A DNA stretch of 64,000 nt from Chryseomicrobium sp. FSL W7-1435 (GCF_038595005.1 NZ_CP151997.1:1612001-1676000); one strand, 5' to 3'; shown: positions 1-8,491, counted from the first letter of the stretch. Notes: generated by a model not told the origin, from the letters alone. Translations and numbers: made by a program.

Positions 1-471
1 GATATCAACCCTGAATGGCCTGAAGAAGAAATCGTGTTCTATTCACCTGGTTCAGACTCAGGTACTTACGATTACTTCAATGAAGTTATCTTAGAAGATG
101 CTGACATGGTTTCAGCTGCAACTCTTTCTGAAGACGATAACATACTTGTACAAGGTGTACAAGGTGACGTCAATGCAATTGGATTCTTCGGGTATGCGCA
201 CTACCTAGCGAACCAAGATACAATTTCTGCAGTGAGCATTGAGGGCGTTGAGCCAAACAACGAAACAATTGAATCTGGTGAATATTCACCACTATCACGC
301 CCACTCTACACATATGCGAGCAACGCAGCTATTGCTGAAAATCCAGCAGTATATGACTTTATGAAATATGTGATTGAAAATGCAGGAGCAATGGCTGAGG
401 CTGTTGGGTATGTAACTGCACCACAAGAAGAGTATGACGCAGATATGGAAGCACTTGAAGCTTTAAAATAA
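1..471 (+). CDS. pstS: Phosphate ABC transporter substrate-binding protein PstS (3' part)
   Basis: The frame is open from the first base, so the N-terminal part including the lipoprotein signal lies outside the window; 156 C-terminal residues are present. PstS binds phosphate outside the membrane and delivers it to PstCA. The segment SPGSDSGTYDYF near the start is the phosphate-binding helix region typical of PstS, and the IGFFGYAHY stretch is also characteristic of the family. It is followed directly by pstC, pstA, pstB and phoU on the same strand, which confirms the call. A hairpin between pstS and pstC (494-516) could lower expression of the membrane genes relative to the binding protein. 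Confidence 0.95.
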   Translation, partial: DINPEWPEEEIVFYSPGSDSGTYDYFNEVILEDADMVSAATLSEDDNILVQGVQGDVNAIGFFGYAHYLANQDTISAVSIEGVEPNNETIESGEYSPLSRPLYTYASNAAIAENPAVYDFMKYVIENAGAMAEAVGYVTAPQEEYDADMEALEALK

Positions 472-493
472 TCACTGTTTATACGTGAAGAAC

Positions 494-518
494 AAGAGTA
501 GCGTCTTGCTACTCTTTT
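494..518 (+). terminator. Hairpin between pstS and pstC (partial terminator)
   Basis: Arms AAGAGTAGC (494-502) and GCTACTCTT (508-516) form a perfect 9-bp stem with a 5-base loop, followed by a short T-rich tail. Inside an operon this looks like an attenuating terminator or a 3' stabiliser of pstS mRNA, giving more binding protein than permease. Confidence 0.7.
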
Positions 519-548
519 CTTCCGTCTAGTTGGAAAAGGGGGATCACG

Positions 549-1484
549 ATGGCTGAGCAACGTCCATCTGTTCAAGAGATGATTGCAAACGCAGGAGCAA
601 AGCGAAACCGGAAAACACTTGAAAAAGCAATACCGGTTGTCCTTTTCATCATTGCAGCAATCTCTGTACTAACTACATTAGGTATTGTATTTACACTAAT
701 AGTTGAAACATTTATCTTCTTTACAGAAGTACCTTTCTTCTCTTTCTTATTTGGTACAGAGTGGTTACCATTCTCCAATACAGAAGCGCGATTTGGGATA
801 TTGCCCCTCATTGTTGGTACTTTAAAAGTAACATTCATAGCAGTAATTGTAGCAGTGCCACTTGGTCTATCGGCAGCTATCTACTTAAGTGAATATGCAA
901 GTGATACTGCTAGAAGAATTATTAAGCCAATTCTAGAAGTACTTGCGGGTGTACCAACAATCGTATATGGCTACTTTGCATTAACATTTGTTACTCCAGT
1001 GCTTCAGCAGTTTATTCCTGAACTGAAGATCTTCAATGCAATCAGCCCTGGTATCGTAGTGGGTATCATGATTATTCCAATGATTGCTTCTTTATCTGAT
1101 GATGCGATGAGCGCAGTACCGAACAGCATTCGTGAAGGTGCACTTGGAATGGGATCAACTCGTCTTGAAGTGGCACTGAAGATTGTTCTTCCAGCTGCCC
1201 TGTCTGGAATTTTAGCATCGATTGTATTAGCGATGTCACGCGCAATTGGAGAGACAATGATTGTATCTCTAGCAGCAGGGTCAACGCCTCGATTTGATGG
1301 TCAATTCACAGACAGTATTCAAACCATGACAGCTTACATTGTGCAAGTATCAACAGGTGATGCTGGGTATGGCACAACAATCTATTATTCCATTTACGCA
1401 GTTGGGTTTACATTGTTCTTGTTCACACTAGTGATGAACTTGTTAGCACAACGAATTTCAAAACGTTTCAGAGAGGAGTATTGA
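549..1484 (+). CDS. pstC: Phosphate ABC transporter permease PstC
   Basis: This 311-residue membrane protein is one of the two permease subunits for phosphate import. A cytoplasmic N-terminus of about 28 residues precedes a first hydrophobic helix (about 29-52); five more helices follow, the usual six of PstC. The cytoplasmic permease loop that contacts the ATPase is seen around IREGALGMGSTRLEVAL. The ATG is preceded by a GGAAAAGGGGG ribosome site. The stop is one base before the ATG of pstA, so the two permease subunits are almost certainly translated together. Length and domain make-up are normal. Confidence 0.96.
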   Translation: MAEQRPSVQEMIANAGAKRNRKTLEKAIPVVLFIIAAISVLTTLGIVFTLIVETFIFFTEVPFFSFLFGTEWLPFSNTEARFGILPLIVGTLKVTFIAVIVAVPLGLSAAIYLSEYASDTARRIIKPILEVLAGVPTIVYGYFALTFVTPVLQQFIPELKIFNAISPGIVVGIMIIPMIASLSDDAMSAVPNSIREGALGMGSTRLEVALKIVLPAALSGILASIVLAMSRAIGETMIVSLAAGSTPRFDGQFTDSIQTMTAYIVQVSTGDAGYGTTIYYSIYAVGFTLFLFTLVMNLLAQRISKRFREEY

Positions 1485-1485
1485 T

Positions 1486-2364
1486 ATGCGCTATATGAAC
1501 AATGAAGCCGTGATGAAAAAGATGAATTCACGTAAAATCGTCAATCTTATCTTCAAAGGCATCTTCTTATTTGCGACAATACTCGCTCTTATGACGCTTG
1601 CTGTGCTATTTTATCGAATTTTATCTCAAGGAATCGGCTATCTCTCTTGGGATTTCTTCAACAACTTTGCCTCACGCTTCCCAGAAAAAGCTGGTATTAA
1701 AGCGGCTTTAATTGGATCGATTTGGTTGATGGCTGTTGTCGCACCTGTTTCGATGTTCTTAGGTATCGGTAGTGCAATCTATCTAGAAGAGTATGCCAAG
1801 AAAAACAAAATCAATGATTTTATTCGAGTCAATATTTCAAATTTAGCCGGCGTACCTTCTGTTGTATTCGGTTTACTTGGTTTAACGATTTTCGTTCGTG
1901 CGCTTGCGCTTGGAAATAGTGTATTAGCAGCTGGATTTACAATGAGTCTTTTAATACTACCGGTGATTATTGTGGCATCTCAAGAAGCTATCCGTGCTGT
2001 TCCTAGTGAAGTGCGAGCAGCTTCTTATGGAATGGGAGCTACAAAGTGGCAGACGATTACACGCGTCGTATTGCCAAGTGCAGTACCGGGGATTTTAACA
2101 GGTTCTATTCTTGCATTATCTCGAGCAATTGGAGAAACAGCTCCACTAGTCGTCATTGGAGTTCCCGTCATTATTCAGTTCTTGCCGAGTGGTGTGTTCG
2201 ATACATTTACCGCACTTCCTATGCAGATCTATGACTGGGCGAAGCGTCCACAAGCGGACTTCCAAAACGTTGCTTCTGCCGGGATCATTGTTTTGATGTC
2301 TGTTCTATTGTTAATGAACTCTGTGGCTGTATTAATACGTAATAAATTCCAGAAGCGTTACTAG
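1486..2364 (+). CDS. pstA: Phosphate ABC transporter permease PstA
   Basis: This is the second permease subunit of the phosphate transporter, 292 residues with about six transmembrane helices starting near residue 20. The ATPase-contact loop is visible as [17 protein letters not shown]. An AGAGAGGAG site overlaps the end of pstC and fits the ATG at 1486; a second in-frame ATG at 1495 is possible. It lies between pstC (1-base gap) and pstB (26-base gap). Together with PstC it forms the channel through which PstB drives phosphate uptake. Confidence 0.95.
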   Translation: MRYMNNEAVMKKMNSRKIVNLIFKGIFLFATILALMTLAVLFYRILSQGIGYLSWDFFNNFASRFPEKAGIKAALIGSIWLMAVVAPVSMFLGIGSAIYLEEYAKKNKINDFIRVNISNLAGVPSVVFGLLGLTIFVRALALGNSVLAAGFTMSLLILPVIIVASQEAIRAVPSEVRAASYGMGATKWQTITRVVLPSAVPGILTGSILALSRAIGETAPLVVIGVPVIIQFLPSGVFDTFTALPMQIYDWAKRPQADFQNVASAGIIVLMSVLLLMNSVAVLIRNKFQKRY

Positions 2365-2390
2365 ACGCATCGGAAAAGGGGAGACTACAC

Positions 2391-3179
2391 ATGGTACAAC
2401 AAATTGATAAAAAGCCTGAAACAACTCAAATTGTCTATGATACAAAAGGTTTGAATCTTTGGTACGGCACGAATCACGCTTTGAAAAATATTGATTTGCC
2501 AATTTACGAAAATGAAGTGACAGCGATTATCGGTCCATCTGGATGTGGGAAATCGACGTATATAAAAACGCTAAATCGTATGGTGGAATTAACACAAGGT
2601 GTAAAAACATCTGGCGAAATTCACTACCGCGGTCGCAACATTTTTGATAAGAATTACACAGTTGAAGAACTACGTACGAAGGTTGGAATGGTATTCCAAA
2701 AACCAAACCCATTCCCGAAGTCAATCTATGACAACATTGCCTATGGTCCACGTATCCACGGTATTAAAAACAAGAAAATCTTAGATGAAATTGTCGAGAA
2801 AAGTTTACGTGGCGCAGCGATCTGGGATGAAGTAAAAGATCGTCTATCTACAAATGCTTACAGCTTTTCGGGTGGTCAACAACAACGAATCTGTATTGCA
2901 CGTGCACTAGCAATCGAACCAGATGTCATCTTGATGGACGAGCCTACTTCTGCCCTAGATCCGATCAGTACTTTAAAAGTAGAAGAATTGGTGCAGGAAT
3001 TAAAGAAAGATTACTCAATCATCATCGTCACGCATAACATGCAACAAGCAGGACGAATTTCAGACAAGACAGCATTTTTCTTAAACGGGGAAGTTGTTGA
3101 ATACGATGAGACAAATGTGATTTTCTCAAATCCATCTGATCAACGTACAGAAGATTATATTTCAGGTCGATTCGGCTAA
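2391..3179 (+). CDS. pstB: Phosphate ABC transporter ATP-binding protein PstB
   Basis: This is the 262-residue ATPase that powers phosphate import. Walker A is GPSGCGKS (near residue 46), the Q-loop follows in [12 protein letters not shown], the ABC signature is SGGQQQR, and Walker B is [11 protein letters not shown]; the switch histidine is in IVTHNMQQA. All are intact. It starts behind a GGAAAAGGGGAG ribosome site. B. subtilis has two pstB paralogues in this operon; only one is present here. phoU follows after 13 bases. Confidence 0.97.
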   Translation: MVQQIDKKPETTQIVYDTKGLNLWYGTNHALKNIDLPIYENEVTAIIGPSGCGKSTYIKTLNRMVELTQGVKTSGEIHYRGRNIFDKNYTVEELRTKVGMVFQKPNPFPKSIYDNIAYGPRIHGIKNKKILDEIVEKSLRGAAIWDEVKDRLSTNAYSFSGGQQQRICIARALAIEPDVILMDEPTSALDPISTLKVEELVQELKKDYSIIIVTHNMQQAGRISDKTAFFLNGEVVEYDETNVIFSNPSDQRTEDYISGRFG

Positions 3180-3192
3180 GGGGGCTATTCAC

Positions 3193-3849
3193 ATGGTAGT
3201 AAGAGAAATGTTTGATAACGAATTAAAGAATTTACACCAAAAGCTCATTCATATGAGTCAACTTTCAATTGAACGTCTTAGTGAATCTGTAGATGCACTT
3301 GCAAATCATGATGTCGCGCTGGCGAGTAAAATTAAAGAAGCAGATGCGGAGATTAATAAACTCGAGGAAGAAATTAATGATGCGGTCATTTTAACGATAG
3401 CTAGACAGCAACCTGTTGCTACAGATTTGCGACGATTAATGGTCTTAGTGAAGATTGCTGGAGATATGGAGCGAGTCGGGGACTATGCAGTCAACATTGC
3501 GAAAGAGACGGAACGCATCGGTTCACAAGAGCATTTAACTCAATTGCCTAAAATTCAAGAGATGAAAGACAAAACCGTGAATATCTTGCGTCTGACATTA
3601 GATGCATTTATCGCAGAAGATGTTGAACAAGCGCAAACTATTGCGAAGCTCGATGACGAAATTGATAAAATGTACGGTGAACTGATTCGTGACTTGTTAG
3701 GGTCTGGTGTATCAAGTCCAGACCAGCTTCCACAAATCACACAACTTGCCTTTATCTGTCGCTACTTAGAGCGTTCAGCAGATCATGCAACGAACATGGC
3801 AGAGCAATTGCTGTACCTTCGCAAAGGAAAGCACATTGATTTAAACTAA
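3193..3849 (+). CDS. phoU: Phosphate-specific transport system regulator PhoU
   Basis: PhoU is a cytoplasmic helical-bundle protein that modulates the Pst transporter and phosphate signalling through the PhoR-type kinase. The 218 residues show the two homologous PhoU repeats; the conserved metal/partner-binding helices are seen as KIAGDMERVGDYAVNIA (about 75-95) and CRYLERSADHATNMAEQ (about 190-206). It is the last gene of the pst operon and a strong terminator follows. The B. subtilis pst operon does not carry phoU at this place, whereas many other Firmicutes do. Confidence 0.95.
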   Translation: MVVREMFDNELKNLHQKLIHMSQLSIERLSESVDALANHDVALASKIKEADAEINKLEEEINDAVILTIARQQPVATDLRRLMVLVKIAGDMERVGDYAVNIAKETERIGSQEHLTQLPKIQEMKDKTVNILRLTLDAFIAEDVEQAQTIAKLDDEIDKMYGELIRDLLGSGVSSPDQLPQITQLAFICRYLERSADHATNMAEQLLYLRKGKHIDLN

Positions 3850-3861
3850 AATTATTTCAAT

Positions 3862-3905
3862 CCAGTGCAGACTCTATGGAACCAATAGAGAATGCACTGG
3901 TTTTC
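3862..3905 (+). terminator. Terminator of the pst-phoU operon
   Basis: Outer arms CCAGTGCA (3862-3869) and TGCACTGG (3893-3900) plus inner arms CTCTAT/ATAGAG form a long stem, followed by TTTTCCTTT. It ends the pst operon just downstream of phoU. Confidence 0.8.
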
Positions 3906-3952
3906 CTTTAGAGTAAAACAAGAGTTCATCAAAATAATTTAGTGAAAATGAC

Positions 3953-3980
3953 TAGATTTTATATTTCATTGTGATATAAT
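3953..3980 (+). promoter_or_regulatory. Probable promoter of rpmG
   Basis: A consensus TATAAT lies at 3975-3980, about 66 bases before rpmG. The matching -35 is weak (TAGATT at 3953-3958, 16-base spacer), so only the -10 is firm. Confidence 0.45.
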
Positions 3981-4046
3981 AGGTAAGTCGTATAAATCAG
4001 CTCAAAATGATTTTAATACATCCTTTATAGAGTGGGAGGGACTACA

Positions 4047-4196
4047 ATGCGCGTTAATATTACTCTTGCATGCACAGATTGTGGAGAGCGTAACTACATT
4101 TCTAAAAAGAACAAACGTAACAATCCAGAGCGTTTGGAGCTTAAGAAATATTGCTCTCGTGAAAAGAAAATGACTCTTCACCGTGAAACGAAATAA
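4047..4196 (+). CDS. rpmG: 50S ribosomal protein L33
   Basis: A 49-residue ribosomal protein of the large subunit, starting [19 protein letters not shown] and ending in the family tail TLHRETK. The start follows a GGGAGGG ribosome site. Zinc-binding L33 forms carry two CxxC pairs; here the first pair (C9, C12) is present but the second is reduced to one cysteine (C36), with arginine at residue 38 and glutamate at residue 39, where the paired cysteine of the zinc form would be expected. This three-cysteine form occurs in other Bacillales L33 proteins and suggests weakened or lost zinc binding. It is monocistronic, between its own promoter and terminator. B. subtilis rpmGA sits at the same place. 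Confidence 0.93.
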   Translation: MRVNITLACTDCGERNYISKKNKRNNPERLELKKYCSREKKMTLHRETK

Positions 4197-4207
4197 TAAC
4201 TGATCAA

Positions 4208-4238
4208 CCAAAATCCCCGCTCGGATTTTGGTTTTTTT
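4208..4238 (+). terminator. Terminator of rpmG
   Basis: Arms CCAAAATCC (4208-4216) and GGATTTTGG (4223-4231) with a 6-base loop are followed by seven T. Confidence 0.9.
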
Positions 4239-4260
4239 AAAAAAATAATACCACATCATT

Positions 4261-4294
4261 CACTCATCTGGTCTTGATCAGATGAGTGTTCTTC
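4261..4294 (+). terminator. Hairpin ahead of fthC (attenuator-like)
   Basis: CACTCATCTG (4261-4270) and CAGATGAGTG (4279-4288) form a perfect 10-bp stem with an 8-base loop, followed by TTCTTCTT. It lies only about 25 bases before the fthC start, so it may attenuate fthC or act as a second terminator behind rpmG. Confidence 0.6.
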
Positions 4295-4313
4295 TTGAAG
4301 GGAGTTGCAGGAA

Positions 4314-4868
4314 ATGAAACGACAGCTGCGAATAGATGTATTGAATCAATTGCAAAACTTATCAAAAGAAAACCATGCTGAAAAAAGTACATTCCTTCAT
4401 CAACATGTTTGGCAGTATATAAAAGATAAGTCTGTACAGTCTGTTGCCGTAACCATTTCCTCATACCCTGAAGTTGATACAAAACGTTTGATTGAATGGC
4501 TGTGGGAAGCAGAAAAAGATGTGTATGTTCCGAAAAGTGACTTTTCTACACGACAGATGAAGTTTATAAAGATCACCTCATGGAATGATGTTAAACCTGG
4601 CTTTAAAGGGATCTTAGAGCCAATTGAGAGCAGTCCTGAATCTACAACATTTGATTTAGTTATAGTTCCAGGAGTGGTCTTTTCGAAAGATGGATATCGT
4701 ATCGGTTTTGGTGGAGGTTTTTATGATCGTTTTTTAGAAGAGTACAAGGGAGAAACGCTTTCTTTGGCATTTGAAACCCAGCTCCGAGATGCCGTGCCGT
4801 ATGAAAGCCATGATATCCCCGTGAAGCATCTCGTTTTACAAGATGGTATTTTTGATACAAGTAGGTGA
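4314..4868 (+). CDS. fthC: 5-formyltetrahydrofolate cyclo-ligase
   Basis: This cytoplasmic enzyme converts 5-formyltetrahydrofolate to 5,10-methenyltetrahydrofolate using ATP, returning a stored folate to the one-carbon pool. The family signature is seen as VPGVVFSKDGYRIGFGGG followed by FYDRFL near residue 130-145, and the N-terminal KRQLRIDVL is the usual lysine/arginine-rich ATP-binding start. I chose ATG 4314 because a GAAGGGAG ribosome site lies 10 bases upstream; an in-frame TTG at 4305 is too close to that site. The product is 184 residues, a normal length. It overlaps the next gene by 4 bases. The B. subtilis counterpart is yqgN. Confidence 0.93.
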   Translation: MKRQLRIDVLNQLQNLSKENHAEKSTFLHQHVWQYIKDKSVQSVAVTISSYPEVDTKRLIEWLWEAEKDVYVPKSDFSTRQMKFIKITSWNDVKPGFKGILEPIESSPESTTFDLVIVPGVVFSKDGYRIGFGGGFYDRFLEEYKGETLSLAFETQLRDAVPYESHDIPVKHLVLQDGIFDTSR

Positions 4869-5065
4869 ACAAAGTGGAATCATTTTATGACGTCCAGCAG
4901 TTATTAAAGAAATTTGGTATTTTTGTTTACACAAAGGATTTACAGGCAGATGTAGATCTTATGGAATTTGAGCTGTATGAATTGCACAGTTCGGGTTTGT
5001 TATCGACTGATGACTATATTAAAGCTAAGCTAATTATTCGAAATCGCGTATCAAAAGGGATATAA
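4865..5065 (+). CDS. yqgQ: YqgQ family small protein
   Basis: A 66-residue soluble helical protein of unknown function. The core SFYDVQQLLKKFGIFVYT followed by an acidic helix matches the YqgQ (DUF910) family. The start is GTG at 4865, overlapping the fthC stop; GTG at 4874 is an alternative and would give MESFYDV. In B. subtilis yqgQ sits between rhomboid protease gluP and glucokinase glcK; neither of those is here, so fthC and yqgQ are directly joined. Confidence 0.85.
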   Translation: MNKVESFYDVQQLLKKFGIFVYTKDLQADVDLMEFELYELHSSGLLSTDDYIKAKLIIRNRVSKGI

Positions 5066-5229
5066 ATACATGAACGATTTACAATTGACTATGACTTTTG
5101 GTGTAAAATTTATAAATTTTGAAACTAATTAGGACTAAATCCGTCTAATAGAGGGTATTATATTTACGTTATGTAAAGATTTTATGGGATATGTGAAGAG
5201 TATCCACATATATTGAAGGAGGAGTGGCC

Positions 5230-7125
5230 ATGAAAAAATGGTCTACACATTCTTTACTATTTGCTGCAATAGTATTGACTTGGTTCAAAACATTTATTGT
5301 TTATCATACGAGTTTTGATTTAAAATTAGAAAACATCATGCAGCATTTTATTTTATTACTCAATCCATTGAGCTTTATCTTACTGTTCTTTGGTATTTCA
5401 CTATTTTTATCAAAAGAAAAATCTCGTAGACGCTTTATATTAGCTGGAGCAACAATTCTATCAATTGTTTTGTATGCTAATGTAGTTTTCTACCGCTTCT
5501 TTACAGATTTCATCACATTGCCTGTACTTTTCCAGACAAGCAATTTTGGTGATTTAGGAAGCTCAGCTTCATCGAGCATTTTCTTCACGGATATCTTTTA
5601 CTTTGCCGATGTGATTTTATTGTTTATCCTAGCAAGAAAACTAGCAAAACAACCTGAACAAGCTATGCAAAAGCAAATTCACCGTAAAGCTTATTATGTC
5701 TTTGCAGCCGCGATCTTCTTCTTAAATCTTGGTTTAGCTGAGATTGAAAGACCGCAATTACTAACACGTAGCTTTGACCGTGAGATGCTTGTGAAAAATA
5801 TTGGAACGTACAATTACCATATTTACGATGCTTATGTTCAATCCAAGTCTCAAGCCCAACGCGCATTTGCTGACGGAAGTGAATTAGTTGAAGTAAATAA
5901 CTACGTTCGTGCCAATCAAGTAGACAGTGAATCTCCTTTAGAAGGAATCGCAAAAGATAAAAACATCATCGTTGTCTCAATGGAGTCTCTTCAAAATTTT
6001 GTGATCAACAAAGATATGAACGGTGAAGTCATTACACCATTCCTGAATGAATTGACGCAAGATGAAGATACGATGTACTATTCGAATTTTTATCACCAAA
6101 CGGGTTTAGGGAAAACATCCGATTCAGAGTTTCTTGTTGAGAACTCGTTGTACCCTTTAGGGGGAGGAGCGGTATTCTTCACTCATGGTGGGAATACGTA
6201 TAATTCTCTATCAGAACGTCTTGGAGAAAATGGTTATCACACTTCCGTTATGCATGCCAACAACAAAAGCTTCTGGAACCGCGATATGATGTACCAATCA
6301 CTAGGGGTTGAGAAATTCTTTGATCTTGATAGCTATACTGTCGAGGAAGGGCAAGCGGTCAACTGGGGGATGAAGGATATTCCATTCTTCGAACAATCTG
6401 TTGAATTGATGAAGGATATTCCACAACCTTTCTATACACGTATGATTACATTGACGAATCATTATCCATTTACATTGGATGAAGAAGATAAATTTATTCC
6501 AGAATACACATCAAATTCTGGTACCTTAAATCGTTACTTCCAAACTGTCCGCTATATGGACGAATCTTTACGCGTGTTCTTTGATGAATTAAAAGAACAA
6601 GGTTTATATGAAAACTCCATCATTGTTATGTACGGTGACCATTATGGAATCTCTGAAAACCATAATAAAGCGATGTCTGAATACCTTGGTGAAGAAGTAA
6701 CACCATATGTTTCAACTGGTTTGCAAGAAGTTCCGCTATTCATCCATATTCCTGACAGTGGATTAGGTGGAGAAAAAACAGATATTGCTGGACAAATTGA
6801 TTTAAAACCTTCAATCTTGCACATGGCAGGAATCGACTCTTCTAAAGATATCCAACTAGGAACTAGTTTATTTGCAGAAGAACGCGAACAAAAAGTAGTA
6901 TTCCGTGATGGTGGATTTGTCACAGAGGACTATGTTTTTGCCAAAAACACTTGTTTTGATGCCAAGACAGGGCTTGAAATTGAACCTTTAAATTGTGAAG
7001 AGAAAGCTGAAGCGGCTATTCAAGAGTTAAACTACTCGGATCAATTGATCAATGGCGATTTACTTCGTTTCTATAACCGTGAAACAGGGCAGTTATTAAT
7101 TGACAAAGAAGAGACAATTGAATAG
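5230..7125 (+). CDS. Lipoteichoic acid synthase family protein
   Basis: This membrane enzyme of the LtaS family transfers glycerol-phosphate from phosphatidylglycerol to build lipoteichoic acid on the outer face of the membrane. Five hydrophobic segments occupy roughly residues 5-180; the sulfatase-like domain follows. Metal-binding glutamate lies in VVSMESLQNF (about 252), the catalytic threonine in GLGKTSDSEF (about 296), and the late metal site in MYGDHYG. A possible signal-peptidase site (AQRAFA) lies between membrane and catalytic parts, as in LtaS proteins that are cut. ATG 5230 fits an AAGGAGGAG site; a GTG 6 bases earlier sits too close to it. It is the positional equivalent of B. subtilis yqgS; which LtaS paralogue it replaces functionally cannot be told. 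Confidence 0.93.
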   Translation: MKKWSTHSLLFAAIVLTWFKTFIVYHTSFDLKLENIMQHFILLLNPLSFILLFFGISLFLSKEKSRRRFILAGATILSIVLYANVVFYRFFTDFITLPVLFQTSNFGDLGSSASSSIFFTDIFYFADVILLFILARKLAKQPEQAMQKQIHRKAYYVFAAAIFFLNLGLAEIERPQLLTRSFDREMLVKNIGTYNYHIYDAYVQSKSQAQRAFADGSELVEVNNYVRANQVDSESPLEGIAKDKNIIVVSMESLQNFVINKDMNGEVITPFLNELTQDEDTMYYSNFYHQTGLGKTSDSEFLVENSLYPLGGGAVFFTHGGNTYNSLSERLGENGYHTSVMHANNKSFWNRDMMYQSLGVEKFFDLDSYTVEEGQAVNWGMKDIPFFEQSVELMKDIPQPFYTRMITLTNHYPFTLDEEDKFIPEYTSNSGTLNRYFQTVRYMDESLRVFFDELKEQGLYENSIIVMYGDHYGISENHNKAMSEYLGEEVTPYVSTGLQEVPLFIHIPDSGLGGEKTDIAGQIDLKPSILHMAGIDSSKDIQLGTSLFAEEREQKVVFRDGGFVTEDYVFAKNTCFDAKTGLEIEPLNCEEKAEAAIQELNYSDQLINGDLLRFYNRETGQLLIDKEETIE

Positions 7126-7135
7126 TTTTCAAAGT

Positions 7136-7168
7136 AAACCCTTTATCCTGTGCGGATAAAGGGTTTTA
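7136..7168 (+). terminator. Terminator of the LTA synthase gene
   Basis: AAACCCTTTATCC (7136-7148) pairs with GGATAAAGGGTTT (7154-7166) across a 5-base loop; a short T run follows. Confidence 0.85.
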
Positions 7169-7194
7169 ACTTGCTCTAAATTAATTTTTGCAAT

Positions 7195-7226
7195 AAAAAA
7201 AACCTCCACAAGGGAAGTCTTTTTTA
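7195..7226 (-). terminator. Terminator of yqgW (minus strand)
   Basis: Read on the minus strand, AAGACTTCC and GGAGGTTTT form a stem with two G-U pairs around CTTGT, ending in a run of eight T just downstream of yqgW. Confidence 0.6.
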
Positions 7227-7243
7227 AGAACAGCTAGATTGAA

Positions 7244-7423
7244 TTAGTGCAAGCCTGGTGGATATCCGTGGTGGATAACCGTCGCAATCGAGAAAAATCC
7301 AAATACTAAAACTGTTGCTGCATTGAAAAATACGCCTAAGAAATTTCTTTCTTTAAACGCTTGATACGTTCCAACGATAGCCAGAATCGTAGTCAGTAAG
7401 AAAATAACGATTAATAAGTTCAT
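7244..7423 (-). CDS. yqgW: DUF2759 small membrane protein (YqgW-type)
   Basis: A 59-residue protein with two hydrophobic helices (about 2-18 and 30-49) separated by a short charged loop (FKERN) and a C-terminal HHGYPPGLH tail. I recognise it as the DUF2759/YqgW family; its function is unknown. The start is ATG at 7423, nine bases after a GAAAGGAGTG site on the minus strand; a longer frame upstream has no such support. It is divergent from the MBL hydrolase yqgX and has its own promoter at 7483-7511. Confidence 0.85.
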   Translation of the reverse strand: MNLLIVIFLLTTILAIVGTYQAFKERNFLGVFFNAATVLVFGFFSIATVIHHGYPPGLH

Positions 7424-7482
7424 GGATGACACTCCTTTCGACACCTGAAAAAATGAATGCCGCAAACAAATATTCCTCTTTC

Positions 7483-7511
7483 ATTTTACGTTGTTCTACT
7501 GGATTTGTCGA
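7483..7511 (-). promoter_or_regulatory. Promoter of yqgW
   Basis: On the minus strand TCGACA (7511-7506) and TAAAAT (7488-7483) are separated by exactly 17 bases; each box matches five of six consensus positions. Confidence 0.7.
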
Positions 7512-7520
7512 GTGGGATTC

Positions 7521-7550
7521 ATGACAATTGTTTGAACGTTGCGTTACACT
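7521..7550 (+). promoter_or_regulatory. Promoter of yqgX
   Basis: ATGACA (7521-7526) and TACACT (7545-7550) with an 18-base spacer lie just upstream of the yqgX start. Confidence 0.55.
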
Positions 7551-7567
7551 AATGAAGAGGTGAGAAA

Positions 7568-8206
7568 ATGACAACGATAAGAAGATTACCACTAGGACCT
7601 ATTCAAACGAATTGTTATATAGTTCGTTCTGGAAGCCGAGCGCTGATTATTGATCCAAGTGATGAACCGACTAAAATCATACAAGCTTTAAAACAGTCGA
7701 ATTTAAAGCCGGTAGCGATTTTATTGACGCATGCCCACTTTGATCATATTGCAGCACTTCAAGCAATTGTGGATACATACAGTATACCTGTTTATATGCA
7801 CAAGGCGGAACAAAAATGGCTTAAAGATCCGATGTTAAATGGTTCAGGGAAATATGCAGAACTACCAAATGTGGTTGTAGATGTAGAAATCACAGAAGTT
7901 GTGGAAGGGTCACTGCAAATTGATGCATTCAACTTTCATGTTTTAGAGACTCCTGGACACTCACCGGGCAGCTTGAGCTACTATTTTCAAGAGGACGGGT
8001 ATGTAGTAAGTGGAGATGTGCTCTTTAAAGGGAGTATTGGCCGCACAGACCTAGCGGGAGGAAACTTACAGGTGTTGATGCAATCCATTACGCGAAAGCT
8101 TGTAGAGTTACCTGAGCAAACGATTGTTTATTCCGGACACGGAGTGGAGACGACGATTGAAGACGAAATCGAGTCAAATCAATTCTTGAATGGTTTCAAT
8201 GCATAA
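7568..8206 (+). CDS. yqgX: Metallo-beta-lactamase fold hydrolase (YqgX-type)
   Basis: A 212-residue soluble metallohydrolase of the glyoxalase II-like branch. The zinc ligands are visible as THAHFDH (about 56-62), GHSPGS (about 136), SGDVLF and the late SGHG. Such enzymes hydrolyse thioesters or related substrates; the actual substrate is not known. The ATG follows GAGGTGAGAAA. The gene has its own promoter and a two-way terminator shared with the facing gene yqgY, the same arrangement as in B. subtilis. Confidence 0.92.
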   Translation: MTTIRRLPLGPIQTNCYIVRSGSRALIIDPSDEPTKIIQALKQSNLKPVAILLTHAHFDHIAALQAIVDTYSIPVYMHKAEQKWLKDPMLNGSGKYAELPNVVVDVEITEVVEGSLQIDAFNFHVLETPGHSPGSLSYYFQEDGYVVSGDVLFKGSIGRTDLAGGNLQVLMQSITRKLVELPEQTIVYSGHGVETTIEDEIESNQFLNGFNA

Positions 8207-8210
8207 AAAA

Positions 8211-8243
8211 ACCAGATTCTCGTAATGAGAATCTGGTTTTTTG
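8211..8243. terminator. Two-way terminator between yqgX and yqgY
   Basis: ACCAGATTCTC (8211-8221) pairs with GAGAATCTGGT (8227-8237) around GTAAT, flanked by A-run and T-run, so it can end transcription from both convergent genes. Confidence 0.92.
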
Positions 8244-8245
8244 GA

Positions 8246-8491
8246 TTAGTGACTTGCTCCTGGCACGTGAATGAATGATGCATAGTACGTAAATCCTGCA
8301 AAGAAAAACATCAGGTACGCACCGAAAATATACATATACATACGTTCAGATAAGTTCAAGAAACCAAGAAGAAGAAATAATCCAGTGTTTGCTAACATGA
8401 TCAATGAAGCTGGAACCATATCGCCTAGGTAGAACATGACAGAGAAAATACCTGTCCAAAAAGCCATTACTTTATACATATTGCCCATCAT
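8246..8491 (-). CDS. yqgY: DUF2626 small membrane protein (YqgY-type)
   Basis: An 81-residue protein with three hydrophobic helices, the conserved RMYMYIFGAY segment in the middle, and a short tail ending VPGASH. It belongs to the DUF2626/YqgY family of Bacillales proteins; no function is established. The start is ATG at 8491, nine bases after AAGGAGGGA on the minus strand. A promoter lies 43-72 bases upstream. The convergent neighbour yqgX shares its terminator. Confidence 0.88.
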   Translation of the reverse strand: MMGNMYKVMAFWTGIFSVMFYLGDMVPASLIMLANTGLFLLLGFLNLSERMYMYIFGAYLMFFFAGFTYYASFIHVPGASH

